Source: an uncultured Clostridia bacterium
GTDB taxonomy: Bacteria > Bacillota > Clostridia > Christensenellales > Borkfalkiaceae
Assembly (NCBI GenBank): GCA_934271245.1
Contig: CAKQQY010000013.1
Span: 1-45,447, forward strand
Reading direction: 5' to 3'
Length of the DNA: 45,447 nt
In this document: in pieces, positions 7,298-15,032 of the stretch
How positions within the stretch are numbered: position 1 is the stretch's first letter
Layout: every line of letters begins with the position of its first letter
Program-made: the position numbers and the translations under genes
Notes under the pieces: generated by a model
The model's input: only the letters and a program-made list of their open reading frames with translations
The model's database searches: none
What the model was told of the DNA's origin: nothing

Positions 7298-9439
7298 ATG
7301 AAAAAAGCAGGTTTAAGATGTCTTGTGCTGGCGCTTGCAATGGTGTTTGCGTTTCCCACGCTGACGGCTTGTAACGACGACGCAATCGGCATATCCGCTA
7401 CGGGAACGGAAGCGGTGTATACGGGTGAAGCGCAACTTCCCGAAATCACCGTCACGGGAACTACCGAAAAGGTTGTGGAAATTTATGCCGACGGACAAAA
7501 GGTAAACGAAGCCGTAAACGCAGGCGATTACGTGGTAAAAGTCATCGCGGGGAAAACGGAAAAGAGTTTTGATTTCAAAATCAAACAAAAACAATTAGAA
7601 GTCAACTCTCTCGACGGGTTTTCTAAGGTTTACGACGGAACGACCGCCTATGCCGCGGAAATCGTTTCGCCCGAAGGCACGGTTATCGGCGACGAAGTTA
7701 CGGCAAAAATCAACGGAACGTTCGCTTCCGCGGAAATCGGAAAAGATAAAACTCTTTCCGGCGTAAACGCGGTACTCGACGGCGCAGATAAAGACAATTA
7801 TTCGCTTAAAACGGCAAACGAACTGAAAGCGGATATTACCGTGAAGATTCTTACCGTAAAAGGTATCGTTGCGGAATCGGCGGCTTACGGACAGGTTGAA
7901 AATACCGGCGTCGATAAATACGAAGTCAGATACAGCGGCAACGCGGTACTCGAAGGGGTAATCGACGGCGAAAACGTTACGATAAATATCGTTTCGGTAA
8001 AATATAAGGAACTCAAAGTCGGTAACGTAGAACTCGTAATCGAAGCAACTTTGGTCGGCGAAGACGCAGGCAATTACGCGCTCGCGACTAATTCCGGACT
8101 TTACGGAACCATCGAGCAGGATTCCAAGGTGTTTACCGTTTCCGACGACGGCGAAATTACCGCGTACGACGGAGATAAAGAAAATCTCGTTATTCCCGCA
8201 ACGATCAACGGAATAACCGTAAGAAGCATTGCGGACGGAGTGTTTAAGAATAACAGTTACGAAGAAGACGGATTTAAAACCGTAGTTTTGCCGTCGACGC
8301 TAGAAAAAATCGGAAAAGAAGCGTTTGCGAATAACTACGTGTTAAAAGAAATAGTAATTCCCGCGTCGGTAAAAGAAATCGGCGAAAGCGCGTTCTTTAC
8401 CTGTGGCGAATTGAAAACGATTACGTTTGAAGACGGAGAAGAATCTCTTACCGTGGGAGTTAGCGCGTTTGAAAAAACGAGCGCAACCAACGTAACGATT
8501 CCTGCCAGAATGACGGTTATTCCGAACAACTGCTTTACCGACAGCGACGGCGGCAGCGGATACGTAAAAATACATAACGGCGTTACGTCGATAGGTATAG
8601 AAGCCTTCCTTAACCGTTCCAACGCAGGCGGATTTACTCAGATAGAATTTGAAAAAGGCGGTACCGAAAGTTTAAGACTCGAAAGACAGGCGTTTGCAGG
8701 CGCGCGCTTCAACGCGGTAGAAATCCCCGCAAGATGCGTATTCGTCGGCTTTGCTTGCATGCAGAACTGCAAAGAACTGACTTCTCTTACTTTCGAAGAT
8801 CGTACCGAACCTATCGAATGGGGTCAGAACGCGGCGGCAGGCGGTCCGTTCACTTTTGCGGGCTGCGGCAAACTCGAAAGCGTTACCATACCTAAGGAAG
8901 TAGGAACGTTCAAAGCGTCTTTCCAGGAATGTATGGCGTTAAAGACCGTCGTTTTGGAAGACGGCATTACCGAAATCGGCAATTACGCGTTCTTCCAGTG
9001 CGGAATTACGAGCGTAAGTATTCCCAAATCGGTGCAAAGGATTGGTCTTGCGGCGTTCCAGAATTGTAATATGCTTACGCAACTTACGATAGAAAGCGGA
9101 AACGGCGAAGCCGACCTTACCATCGAAGACTGGGCGTTTGCCTGGGCTCCCGTTACGTCGCTCTATTTCCCCAAACGCGTGGTATCTATCGGATTCGCGA
9201 CGTTCAAAAATCATAACGCAACGTCGATTACTTTCGAATTGCAAAGAGATAAAATGCTTACGTTCGAACATCATCCGTTTATGGAAGGATTCCCCGACGA
9301 AAGCAGCGCGTTTAACCTTGACCAGACGAGAACTATGGATCCCGTAGTATTGCCTAAAAACGTCAATCTTACGTTGGAAGAAATAGCGTCGCTTTCGGTG
9401 TTCCCCGCGGGTACGCAGGTAAGCATTTCCGAAAATTAG
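7298..9439 (+). CDS. Surface lipoprotein with YDG/MBG-like modules and BspA-type leucine-rich repeats
   Basis: A 713-residue lipoprotein with lipobox LTAC (Cys25) and a strong AAGGAGG ribosome site. Residues about 30-105 and 105-270 contain Ig-like beta modules, including the YDG hallmark KVYDGTTAYAAEI and AGNYAL-type strands. From about residue 285 to 660 it has BspA/TpLRR repeats with units such as GVFKNNSY, IGKEAFANNYVLKEIVIPAS and ESVTIPKEVGTF. Such proteins are cell-surface binding or adhesion proteins rather than enzymes. Encoded inside the sugar operon, it may hold the polymer near the transporter. Many short C-terminal repeats and no sortase motif fit a lipid anchor only. Confidence 0.85.
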   Translation: MKKAGLRCLVLALAMVFAFPTLTACNDDAIGISATGTEAVYTGEAQLPEITVTGTTEKVVEIYADGQKVNEAVNAGDYVVKVIAGKTEKSFDFKIKQKQLEVNSLDGFSKVYDGTTAYAAEIVSPEGTVIGDEVTAKINGTFASAEIGKDKTLSGVNAVLDGADKDNYSLKTANELKADITVKILTVKGIVAESAAYGQVENTGVDKYEVRYSGNAVLEGVIDGENVTINIVSVKYKELKVGNVELVIEATLVGEDAGNYALATNSGLYGTIEQDSKVFTVSDDGEITAYDGDKENLVIPATINGITVRSIADGVFKNNSYEEDGFKTVVLPSTLEKIGKEAFANNYVLKEIVIPASVKEIGESAFFTCGELKTITFEDGEESLTVGVSAFEKTSATNVTIPARMTVIPNNCFTDSDGGSGYVKIHNGVTSIGIEAFLNRSNAGGFTQIEFEKGGTESLRLERQAFAGARFNAVEIPARCVFVGFACMQNCKELTSLTFEDRTEPIEWGQNAAAGGPFTFAGCGKLESVTIPKEVGTFKASFQECMALKTVVLEDGITEIGNYAFFQCGITSVSIPKSVQRIGLAAFQNCNMLTQLTIESGNGEADLTIEDWAFAWAPVTSLYFPKRVVSIGFATFKNHNATSITFELQRDKMLTFEHHPFMEGFPDESSAFNLDQTRTMDPVVLPKNVNLTLEEIASLSVFPAGTQVSISEN

Positions 9440-9444
9440 TAAAA

Positions 9445-10023
9445 ATGAAAAAAATAATATCGATATTTATTGCCGTCTTTTGCATAACGATTGCGATGGC
9501 GGCAGGTTGTAACAGCGGGGAGAATAATCTCCCCGCCGATACAAAACCGCGCGTGGAACTTTCCGCTCTCGAACAAGTATACGACGGAACCGCGCGTTAT
9601 CCGCAGGTCACCGCGTATCCGAGCGACCTTTCCGACGTGGAACTGTTGTTCTATTCCGAAGGTTCGCAGATAGAAAAAGCGGTTTATCCGGGCAACTATA
9701 CGGTAAAAGCCGTGGTAAAAAACGGGAAAATCAGCGACGTTACGGCGGAATTTAAGATTAAGCCTGCGGAAATAGACTTAAAGGAAATCGTTTTGCCCGA
9801 AAAAAAGGCGGACGGAACGGTAAACTATTCCGCAACGGTATCGGAACTTAACGGAATCGTCGGTAAGGACAGGGTCGTTCTTCGCATAGAAGGAAGGCTT
9901 TCTTCTGCCGCGGCGGGAGAAAAAATCAAACTTGCGGTTACAAAAATCGCTTTAGAAGGCGATCACGCAAAATATTACGTTTTGAAAAAAGCGGAAGCGA
10001 TTTACGTCGACGTAGTCGCTTAA
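9445..10023 (+). CDS. Small lipoprotein with MBG/YDG-like beta modules
   Basis: A 192-residue exported protein with lipobox AAGC (Cys22). The mature part holds two Ig-like modules related to those of the preceding lipoprotein: one with QVYDGTARYPQVTAYPSD and GNYTVKAVVKNG, the second with LPEKKADGTVNYSATVSE and a HAKYYVLKKAEAIYVDV end. It lacks the leucine-rich repeats. It starts five bases after the larger lipoprotein stop with no clear ribosome site, so it is probably translated by coupling. A role as a surface carbohydrate-binding partner is plausible but unproven. Confidence 0.7.
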   Translation: MKKIISIFIAVFCITIAMAAGCNSGENNLPADTKPRVELSALEQVYDGTARYPQVTAYPSDLSDVELLFYSEGSQIEKAVYPGNYTVKAVVKNGKISDVTAEFKIKPAEIDLKEIVLPEKKADGTVNYSATVSELNGIVGKDRVVLRIEGRLSSAAAGEKIKLAVTKIALEGDHAKYYVLKKAEAIYVDVVA

Positions 10024-10046
10024 AACGTTAAAAAGGAGTTGACGAC

Positions 10047-11123
10047 ATGGAATTTAACGGACTTGGAACTTCTCTATCGAATCTGGCGCGACTTTCCGAA
10101 GCCAAAAGCCGCGCTATAAACATGGAAAACAGAAACGGAGAAAAAGGCAAAGGCGGATCGGCTACCGAAGGAACGGGAAAGGATTGCGCCCGCGAACTCG
10201 GCAGGGGCTGGAAAATTTCTCCGTCTTATATGATAAAACCCGGCGAAACGTTCGTAATGGCGGATTTTCGCGGAGAAGGCGCAATCGAACATATCTGGAT
10301 GACTTGCCACAACAGTAAATGGCGGCAAATGGTATGGCGCATATACTGGGACGACGAGAAAACTCCTTCGGTAGAAGTACCCGTGGGCGATTTTTTCTGT
10401 AACGGTTGGGGCGAAAGGGTAAACGTTTCGTCGCTTCCTATCGTCGTGAACCCCGCCGGCGGATTCAATTGCTATTTCGAAATGCCTTTCCGAAAGGGTT
10501 TCAGAATGGAAATGACTAATCTTTCCGCCGAAGACGTGGCGTTTTATTTTCAGATAGACTACGTGGAAACGAAAGTACCCGAAGATTACGCGTATTTTCA
10601 CGCGTCTTTCCGCCGCGTAAACCCGAATCCGTATATGAAAGATATCGTAATAGCCGATAACATACGCGGAAAAGGGCATTACGTAGGCACGTATCTTGCC
10701 TGGCAGGTAAACAACAACGGCTGGTGGGGAGAAGGCGAAGTCAAGTTCTATATTGACGGCGATAAAGAGTTTCCTACCATTTGCGGAACGGGAACGGAAG
10801 ATTATTTCGGCGGCGCCTGGAACTGGGAACAGCCTGCGGGGCAGTATTGTACATATTCCACCCCCTATATGGGAATGCACCAGGTAATTAAGCCGGACGG
10901 ACTGTACTCGGCGAATATGCGTTTCGGTATGTACAGGTGGCACGTTTCCGACCCCGTTCGTTTTGAAAGCGACTTAAAAGTCACTATACAAGATTTAGGT
11001 TGGAGAAGCGAAGGAAGATACCTTCCGCAACAGTCGGACGTTTCCGCGACCGCATTCTGGTATCAGACGGAACCGCACGAAAAATTGCCGACTTTTGAAA
11101 AGAACGATCTGGAGGTCATATGA
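10047..11123 (+). CDS. Cytoplasmic GH172 (DUF2961) furanosidase-like enzyme
   Basis: A 358-residue DUF2961 protein; this domain is now glycoside hydrolase family GH172. Known members include an alpha-D-fructofuranosidase/difructose dianhydride I synthase from Bifidobacterium and exo-D-arabinofuranosidases from gut Bacteroidota. Diagnostic segments are GEGAIEHIWMTCH (about 76-88), VPVGDFFCNGWG (111-122), WWGEGEVKFYIDGD (226-239) and GTGTEDYFGGAWNWE (247-261). The two Glu-bearing motifs GEGE and TEDY are separated by about 20 residues, consistent with the catalytic pair known in the family. No signal peptide is present, so it should act on imported sugars. AAGGAG supports the ATG. Its stop overlaps the next ATG by four bases. 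Confidence 0.88.
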   Translation: MEFNGLGTSLSNLARLSEAKSRAINMENRNGEKGKGGSATEGTGKDCARELGRGWKISPSYMIKPGETFVMADFRGEGAIEHIWMTCHNSKWRQMVWRIYWDDEKTPSVEVPVGDFFCNGWGERVNVSSLPIVVNPAGGFNCYFEMPFRKGFRMEMTNLSAEDVAFYFQIDYVETKVPEDYAYFHASFRRVNPNPYMKDIVIADNIRGKGHYVGTYLAWQVNNNGWWGEGEVKFYIDGDKEFPTICGTGTEDYFGGAWNWEQPAGQYCTYSTPYMGMHQVIKPDGLYSANMRFGMYRWHVSDPVRFESDLKVTIQDLGWRSEGRYLPQQSDVSATAFWYQTEPHEKLPTFEKNDLEVI

Positions 11124-11719
11124 GCGAATTAAACGGCATCAAAGGATTTATAAAATCGGAAAAGGACGGAATAGAAGAACTTCTTCAAAGTGTAGACGAC
11201 AGAACGGAACGGGTAATAAACGTTCTTGCGGAATGTAAAGGCAAAGTCGTGTTTATGGGCGTAGGCAAAAGCGCGCATATCGGGCAAAAACTTGCGGCAA
11301 CGTTCGCAAGTACGGGAACTCCGAGTTTTTTCGTACACTCGACGGAAGCGGTGCACGGCGATTTGGGAATGATCGAAGAAAAAGACGTCGCGGTATTGAT
11401 TTCCAACAGCGGAAACACGCAGGAAGTCGTGCAGGATTTACCGAGCCTAAAAAAGATAGGCTGTAAAACGGTGGCGTTCACTTCGGGCGAAAACTCAAAA
11501 CTTGCCCAAGGCTGCGATTATCTGCTGTTATACCCGAAATGTAAAGAGTCGGACGATTTGGGACTTGCCCCGACAACTTCGTCTACCGTAACGCTGGTAC
11601 TCGGCGACGCGATCGCCTGCGAACTAAGCAGACGCAAGAAATTCACGAAAGAAAATTTCTTTAAGTACCACCCGAACGGGGCGCTCGGCGCGGCTCTTAA
11701 AACGGAGTTAGAAAAATGA
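11120..11719 (+). CDS. SIS-domain sugar phosphate isomerase, arabinose-5-phosphate isomerase type without CBS domains
   Basis: A 199-residue single SIS domain. It has the KdsD/KpsF/GutQ hallmarks: GVGKSAHIGQKLAATFASTG (47-66), STEAVHGDLGMI (74-85, with the His implicated in catalysis), SNSGNTQEV (95-103), LAPTTSST (149-156) and HPNGALG (184-190). Family members interconvert D-arabinose 5-phosphate and D-ribulose 5-phosphate. The usual tandem CBS domains that make KdsD about 325 residues are absent. It is joined by four-base ATGA overlaps to the GH172 gene upstream and the kinase downstream. In this setting a catabolic role, feeding D-ribulose 5-phosphate to the pentose phosphate pathway, fits better than KDO synthesis. 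A related hexulose-phosphate isomerase activity cannot be excluded. Confidence 0.85.
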   Translation: MSELNGIKGFIKSEKDGIEELLQSVDDRTERVINVLAECKGKVVFMGVGKSAHIGQKLAATFASTGTPSFFVHSTEAVHGDLGMIEEKDVAVLISNSGNTQEVVQDLPSLKKIGCKTVAFTSGENSKLAQGCDYLLLYPKCKESDDLGLAPTTSSTVTLVLGDAIACELSRRKKFTKENFFKYHPNGALGAALKTELEK

Positions 11720-12642
11720 GTAAAATAACGGTAATCGGGTCGTTCGTGGTCGATATGGTCGCGAAAATGGAAAGATTTCCGCAGGCAGGGGAAACGATAC
11801 TCGGAGAAAGCGTGAATTATTTTCTCGGCGGAAAAGGCATAAATCAGTGCGTATCGGTGGCACGGCTCGGCGGCGACGCGGAGATGATCGGAATGCTCGG
11901 CGACGACGAAAACGGCAAAAAATTCCGTGAATTGATGAACGAAAACGGTATAAAATCGGAAAGCGTGTTTTCGTGCGGATATCCTACGGCGGTGGCGCAG
12001 GTGCAGATAGACGGAAACGGTCAGAATCGCATATGCGTAATACCGTCGGCAAACTATATTTTCGATCTTAAAGACGTGGATAAAATCGACGATAAACTGA
12101 AAACGACGGAAATAGTATTGTTGCAACTGGAATTAAGAAAAGAAGTCGTGGAAGAGATTATTCGTCGGGCGCATAAATACGGAAAGACGGTGATATTGAA
12201 TCCCGCGCCCGCGCAGAAGTTGAGCGACGAAATCCTTTCCATGATAGATTATATAACCCCGAACGAAACGGAACTTGCGATTATCAGCGGAGAAAAGACG
12301 GATAGCCGCGCGGAAGTTGAAAAGGCGCTGGAAAGGCTGCTCGATAAAGGGGTTAAAGCGGTGGTAGCGACGCTGGGAAAAGACGGCGCCGTTATAGCGA
12401 GAAAAAACAAAAAAACTTACGGTTCCCCGTATAGGGTAAACGTTGTGGATACCGTGGCGGCGGGCGATAGTTTCAACGGCGCGCTGGCGGTAGCGATATC
12501 GGAAGGAAAGAGCGACGAAGAAATATTGCGGTTTGCCAACGCTATGGGCGCGCTTACCGTAAGCAAAAACGGAGCGATTCCGTCGATACATACCCGAAAA
12601 GAAGTGGAAGAGTTCATATTAAAAAGAAAGCAAACGACGTAA
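11716..12642 (+). CDS. Ribokinase-like PfkB-family sugar kinase
   Basis: A 308-residue PfkB kinase closest in motif content to RbsK. It shows the N-terminal sugar site GGKGINQCVSVARLGG (38-53), LNPAPA (161-166), TPNETE (181-186) and the catalytic signature DTVAAGDSFNGAL (245-257) with Asp251 as probable base. The AAGD form of this motif is also found in E. coli ribokinase. It overlaps the isomerase gene by four bases and is the last large gene before a strong terminator. It probably phosphorylates the monosaccharide released by GH172, on the 5-OH if that sugar is a pentose. Fructokinase or another PfkB specificity remains possible. Confidence 0.88.
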   Translation: MSKITVIGSFVVDMVAKMERFPQAGETILGESVNYFLGGKGINQCVSVARLGGDAEMIGMLGDDENGKKFRELMNENGIKSESVFSCGYPTAVAQVQIDGNGQNRICVIPSANYIFDLKDVDKIDDKLKTTEIVLLQLELRKEVVEEIIRRAHKYGKTVILNPAPAQKLSDEILSMIDYITPNETELAIISGEKTDSRAEVEKALERLLDKGVKAVVATLGKDGAVIARKNKKTYGSPYRVNVVDTVAAGDSFNGALAVAISEGKSDEEILRFANAMGALTVSKNGAIPSIHTRKEVEEFILKRKQTT

Positions 12643-12658
12643 CGGAAGCCTTAAGGGA

Positions 12659-12715
12659 ATGATAATCGGGCTTATTTTCGCGCCCGTCGTAGGGCTAATC
12701 GTAATACTGATATAA
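12659..12715 (+). CDS. Possible 18-residue hydrophobic peptide
   Basis: Between the kinase stop and the terminator, an ATG frame encodes MIIGLIFAPVVGLIVILI, entirely hydrophobic with a central AP-x-x-G pattern. Such a pattern recalls the membrane segment of Fst/Ldr-type type I toxins, but the usual charged C-terminal tail is missing. A purine stretch (AAGGGA) lies directly against the ATG, too close for a good ribosome site. It may be chance; no antisense RNA promoter is obvious. Confidence 0.2.
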   Translation: MIIGLIFAPVVGLIVILI

Positions 12716-12724
12716 AATTATAAT

Positions 12725-12751
12725 CCCCGCTTTCGTAATCCGAAAGCGGGG
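12725..12751 (+). terminator. Terminator of the sugar operon
   Basis: An 11-bp perfect stem (CCCCGCTTTCG / CGAAAGCGGGG) with loop TAATC is followed by GAAAATGTTTTT. It lies 83 bases after the kinase stop and closes the operon that began at 1459. Confidence 0.8.
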
Positions 12752-12795
12752 AAAATGTTTTTAAATGCTTGTTGAAATAAAAAACGGGGAACCGA

Positions 12796-13278
12796 TTATT
12801 TAATTATTTTAATATCTTTAAAATCTACTAAAACAAAGCCGTCCGAATCTTCTGTTCCGATACCGAAATCTACCAATATTTTGTTTTTTACCGCTTTATT
12901 TGAAGCGATTACTCCCGTATCTCCTTTGTGTAAACCGTACTTGACATATTTTTCCTTTTCAACGATAAGTTCAACGTGGTCGCATTCGTTAAACGGGTTG
13001 TTGTTAAAAGCGTCTTTATTTGTAAAATTATCAAAATCATTTAATATGTTTTTTTCTAATTCAAGACACAGGCTTTCGGGTAGATTTGAATCGGTTTCTG
13101 CTAAATCCGATTTGTTTATAAGTCTGACCAAAAAGTCTCCTTGGTTGGAATTGTTAAAGAATAACGTTACACATTGCGACTCTTTTTCGCTAACTATAAG
13201 ACCCAAGGAATCTTTATTTAATCCCAAAGCCTTGTATTCTTCCGTTTCTTTTTTTAATCTCACAATTTTAAAAATCAT
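12796..13278 (-). CDS. Orphan protein with two SH3-like barrel modules (DUF4926-like)
   Basis: About 160 residues from the ATG at 13278; the frame can be extended to a TTG at 13302, but the ATG has GGGGG upstream at a suitable distance. It appears to be an internal duplication: residues about 4-60 and about 103-160 each contain a KOW-like barrel strand pair, for instance YVKYGLHKGDTGVIASNK followed by KILVDFG, with the related NKDSLGLIVSEKE near the start. The second copy resembles DUF4926. It is Asn/Phe-rich and more AT-rich than its neighbours, which may indicate transfer. It stands alone, facing the ferritin-like gene. Function unknown. Confidence 0.65.
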   Translation of the reverse strand: MIFKIVRLKKETEEYKALGLNKDSLGLIVSEKESQCVTLFFNNSNQGDFLVRLINKSDLAETDSNLPESLCLELEKNILNDFDNFTNKDAFNNNPFNECDHVELIVEKEKYVKYGLHKGDTGVIASNKAVKNKILVDFGIGTEDSDGFVLVDFKDIKIIK

Positions 13279-13374
13279 TTTACAAAACCCCCGACAGGGC
13301 AAACAAGGTTTTTCACTTATATTTTAACATAAGTCTCCTTAAATTTCAAAGATCGAAAAATCGATTTTTTTTAT

Positions 13375-13402
13375 ATTGTATATTAAATTTTTTATTTGTA
13401 AA
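13375..13402 (-). promoter_or_regulatory. Probable promoter of the orphan barrel protein gene
   Basis: On the minus strand TTTACA (13402-13397) and TACAAT (13380-13375) are separated by 16 bases. The leader of about 90 bases contains a five-codon frame (13330-13313) preceded by AAGGAG. I saw no clear consensus promoter for the plus-strand gene in the rest of the 13303-13551 gap. Confidence 0.45.
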
Positions 13403-13551
13403 TAGTTTTGTGACATTTTTTTATTACGATTCTACGTCGTTATATAAAATCGCGGAATTATTTTCTAAAGGGTATAACGAAAGGGGAAAAGGTTAAAAAT
13501 ATCTTAAGAAAAAGGCGGCGCTTTTTAAGAACCCGCCCGAAAGGAGATATT

Positions 13552-14802
13552 ATGAATAAAGTTAACCCTTTTTACGAGAAAAACGCAAAACCGCTGGACA
13601 AATACTTAAGCATAGAAGAATATTCGCCGAAAGCGTACGACAAAAATAAAACTACGCCCTACACGAAAACGAGAGTTATACTGTTAAACGGCGCGGAATT
13701 CGAGCAGACCTGGTTTTTACATCAATTCAACAGAACTTGTTGCGATAACGAGTTAAGAAAAGAAATCGCCAGAATAAGACGGCACGAACAGCAACAGCAA
13801 AAACTGATTTCGGCGTTAAAGCCTATAGACGAAACGGATCTCGAAACTACGATAGGTTACGAACAGTTGGCGGTGGATTTAACGGCGATTCTCGCCCGTC
13901 ACGTTAAAGACGACCACGTAAAAGACGCGTTAAACTTTGCCCTTCTGGAAGACTTCGACCACTTGTACAGGTTTGCCAACCTTTTAGAGAGCGAACAGGG
14001 TATAGACGCCAACACGCTTACGGGCGGATATACGGAAATCACCCCTGGCAGACCGACGGTTGCCGAACCGCGCCACCCGTTCGACGAAATAAATAAGCAT
14101 ATAGCGGCGGAACTCGCAGACCCGTTCACAAAACTCGTGGTAAGCATAATCACGGCGGCGGAACAGCAGACGATGAACTACTATATGAACATTGCGGGCT
14201 TCCACGAAAGCGAAATCGGTAAAAAACTGTATTCGGAAATCGCGATGATAGAAGAACAGCACGTAACGGAATACGGCTCGCTTATCGACACCACGTGTTC
14301 GTGGCTGGAAAACTGGCTTATGCACGAATACACCGAATGTTATCTGTATTACAGTTGCTACGAAGACGAAACGGACGAATATATAAAAAAGATATTCTAC
14401 GAACGCTATCTCGAAGAATGCGGACATTTGCAAAGGGTTGCCGAGTTGCTTTATAAGTACGAAGGCAAACCGTGGCAGGCTTTATATACCTGCGGCGGAG
14501 ATTTCCCAGAACGTTTGCATTTCGAAGGCAATATCGATTACGTTCGCGGCGTTCTGGCAAAAACGGTTAACTACACCAAGGTGGAAGAAGGGTACGTTAC
14601 CGTGGGGAATCTCAATAAAAACGTAAGATTTTTCGATTACCAGAAGTGCAACGTTAAAGACGGCAAAACCGCGCCGAGCCATAGGGTTATCGAAGAGCAT
14701 ATAAAAGAATTCGGTAAAGATTATCGGTTCGAAACGAAGAAAAATCCTATCCCCGAATTGCAGGACAGAGAAAAAGACAACACCGACCTTGCAAGAAAAT
14801 AA
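13552..14802 (+). CDS. Tandem ferritin-like diiron protein
   Basis: A 416-residue, mainly helical protein that looks like two fused four-helix ferritin-like bundles. Metal-ligand patterns recur at fixed spacing: E204 with E234xxH237, and E259 with E289xxH292, give a complete six-ligand diiron site. Upstream, E104 with D134xxH137 and E49 with E79xxQ82 have the same 30-residue offset but altered ligands, as in a degenerate site. A C-terminal tail (about 315-416) has no recognisable domain and there is no rubredoxin module. There is no signal peptide, so it is probably cytoplasmic. AGGAG precedes the ATG; a terminator follows. Roles in oxygen or peroxide defence or metal handling are plausible; I cannot name the family. 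Confidence 0.7.
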   Translation: MNKVNPFYEKNAKPLDKYLSIEEYSPKAYDKNKTTPYTKTRVILLNGAEFEQTWFLHQFNRTCCDNELRKEIARIRRHEQQQQKLISALKPIDETDLETTIGYEQLAVDLTAILARHVKDDHVKDALNFALLEDFDHLYRFANLLESEQGIDANTLTGGYTEITPGRPTVAEPRHPFDEINKHIAAELADPFTKLVVSIITAAEQQTMNYYMNIAGFHESEIGKKLYSEIAMIEEQHVTEYGSLIDTTCSWLENWLMHEYTECYLYYSCYEDETDEYIKKIFYERYLEECGHLQRVAELLYKYEGKPWQALYTCGGDFPERLHFEGNIDYVRGVLAKTVNYTKVEEGYVTVGNLNKNVRFFDYQKCNVKDGKTAPSHRVIEEHIKEFGKDYRFETKKNPIPELQDREKDNTDLARK

Positions 14803-14868
14803 TTAAAAAACCTGAACGGGAAAATAATCAAATAAAAACCGAGCAGGAAAAAACAAACAAAAAAGAAG

Positions 14869-14905
14869 CCGCCGCGAACAAAATCGTTCGCGGCGGTATT
14901 TTTTT
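14869..14905 (+). terminator. Terminator of the ferritin-like gene
   Basis: CCGCCGCGAAC (14869-14879) pairs perfectly with GTTCGCGGCGG (14886-14896), loop AAAATC, followed by TATTTTTTT. Confidence 0.85.
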
Positions 14906-14976
14906 GACGGATAATAAATATAAAAATATCATAACTTGCCGTTACGCAAAAAATAAAAAGAAAATTTTATCGTTTA

Positions 14977-15005
14977 TTGCTTAATAAAAAACTTTCTGTT
15001 ACAAT
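14977..15005 (+). promoter_or_regulatory. Promoter of the second AraC-family gene
   Basis: TTGCTT (14977-14982) and TACAAT (15000-15005) are separated by 17 bases, with a predicted start near 15012, about 20 bases before the ATG. Confidence 0.55.
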
Positions 15006-15032
15006 AAAAGAAAAACGGAAACGGTATAAAAA

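Noticed and set aside
11120..11719. LPS/KDO biosynthesis as the role of the SIS isomerase
   Set aside because: No KDO or LPS gene is in the window, gene content is Firmicute-like, and the gene is coupled to catabolic partners.
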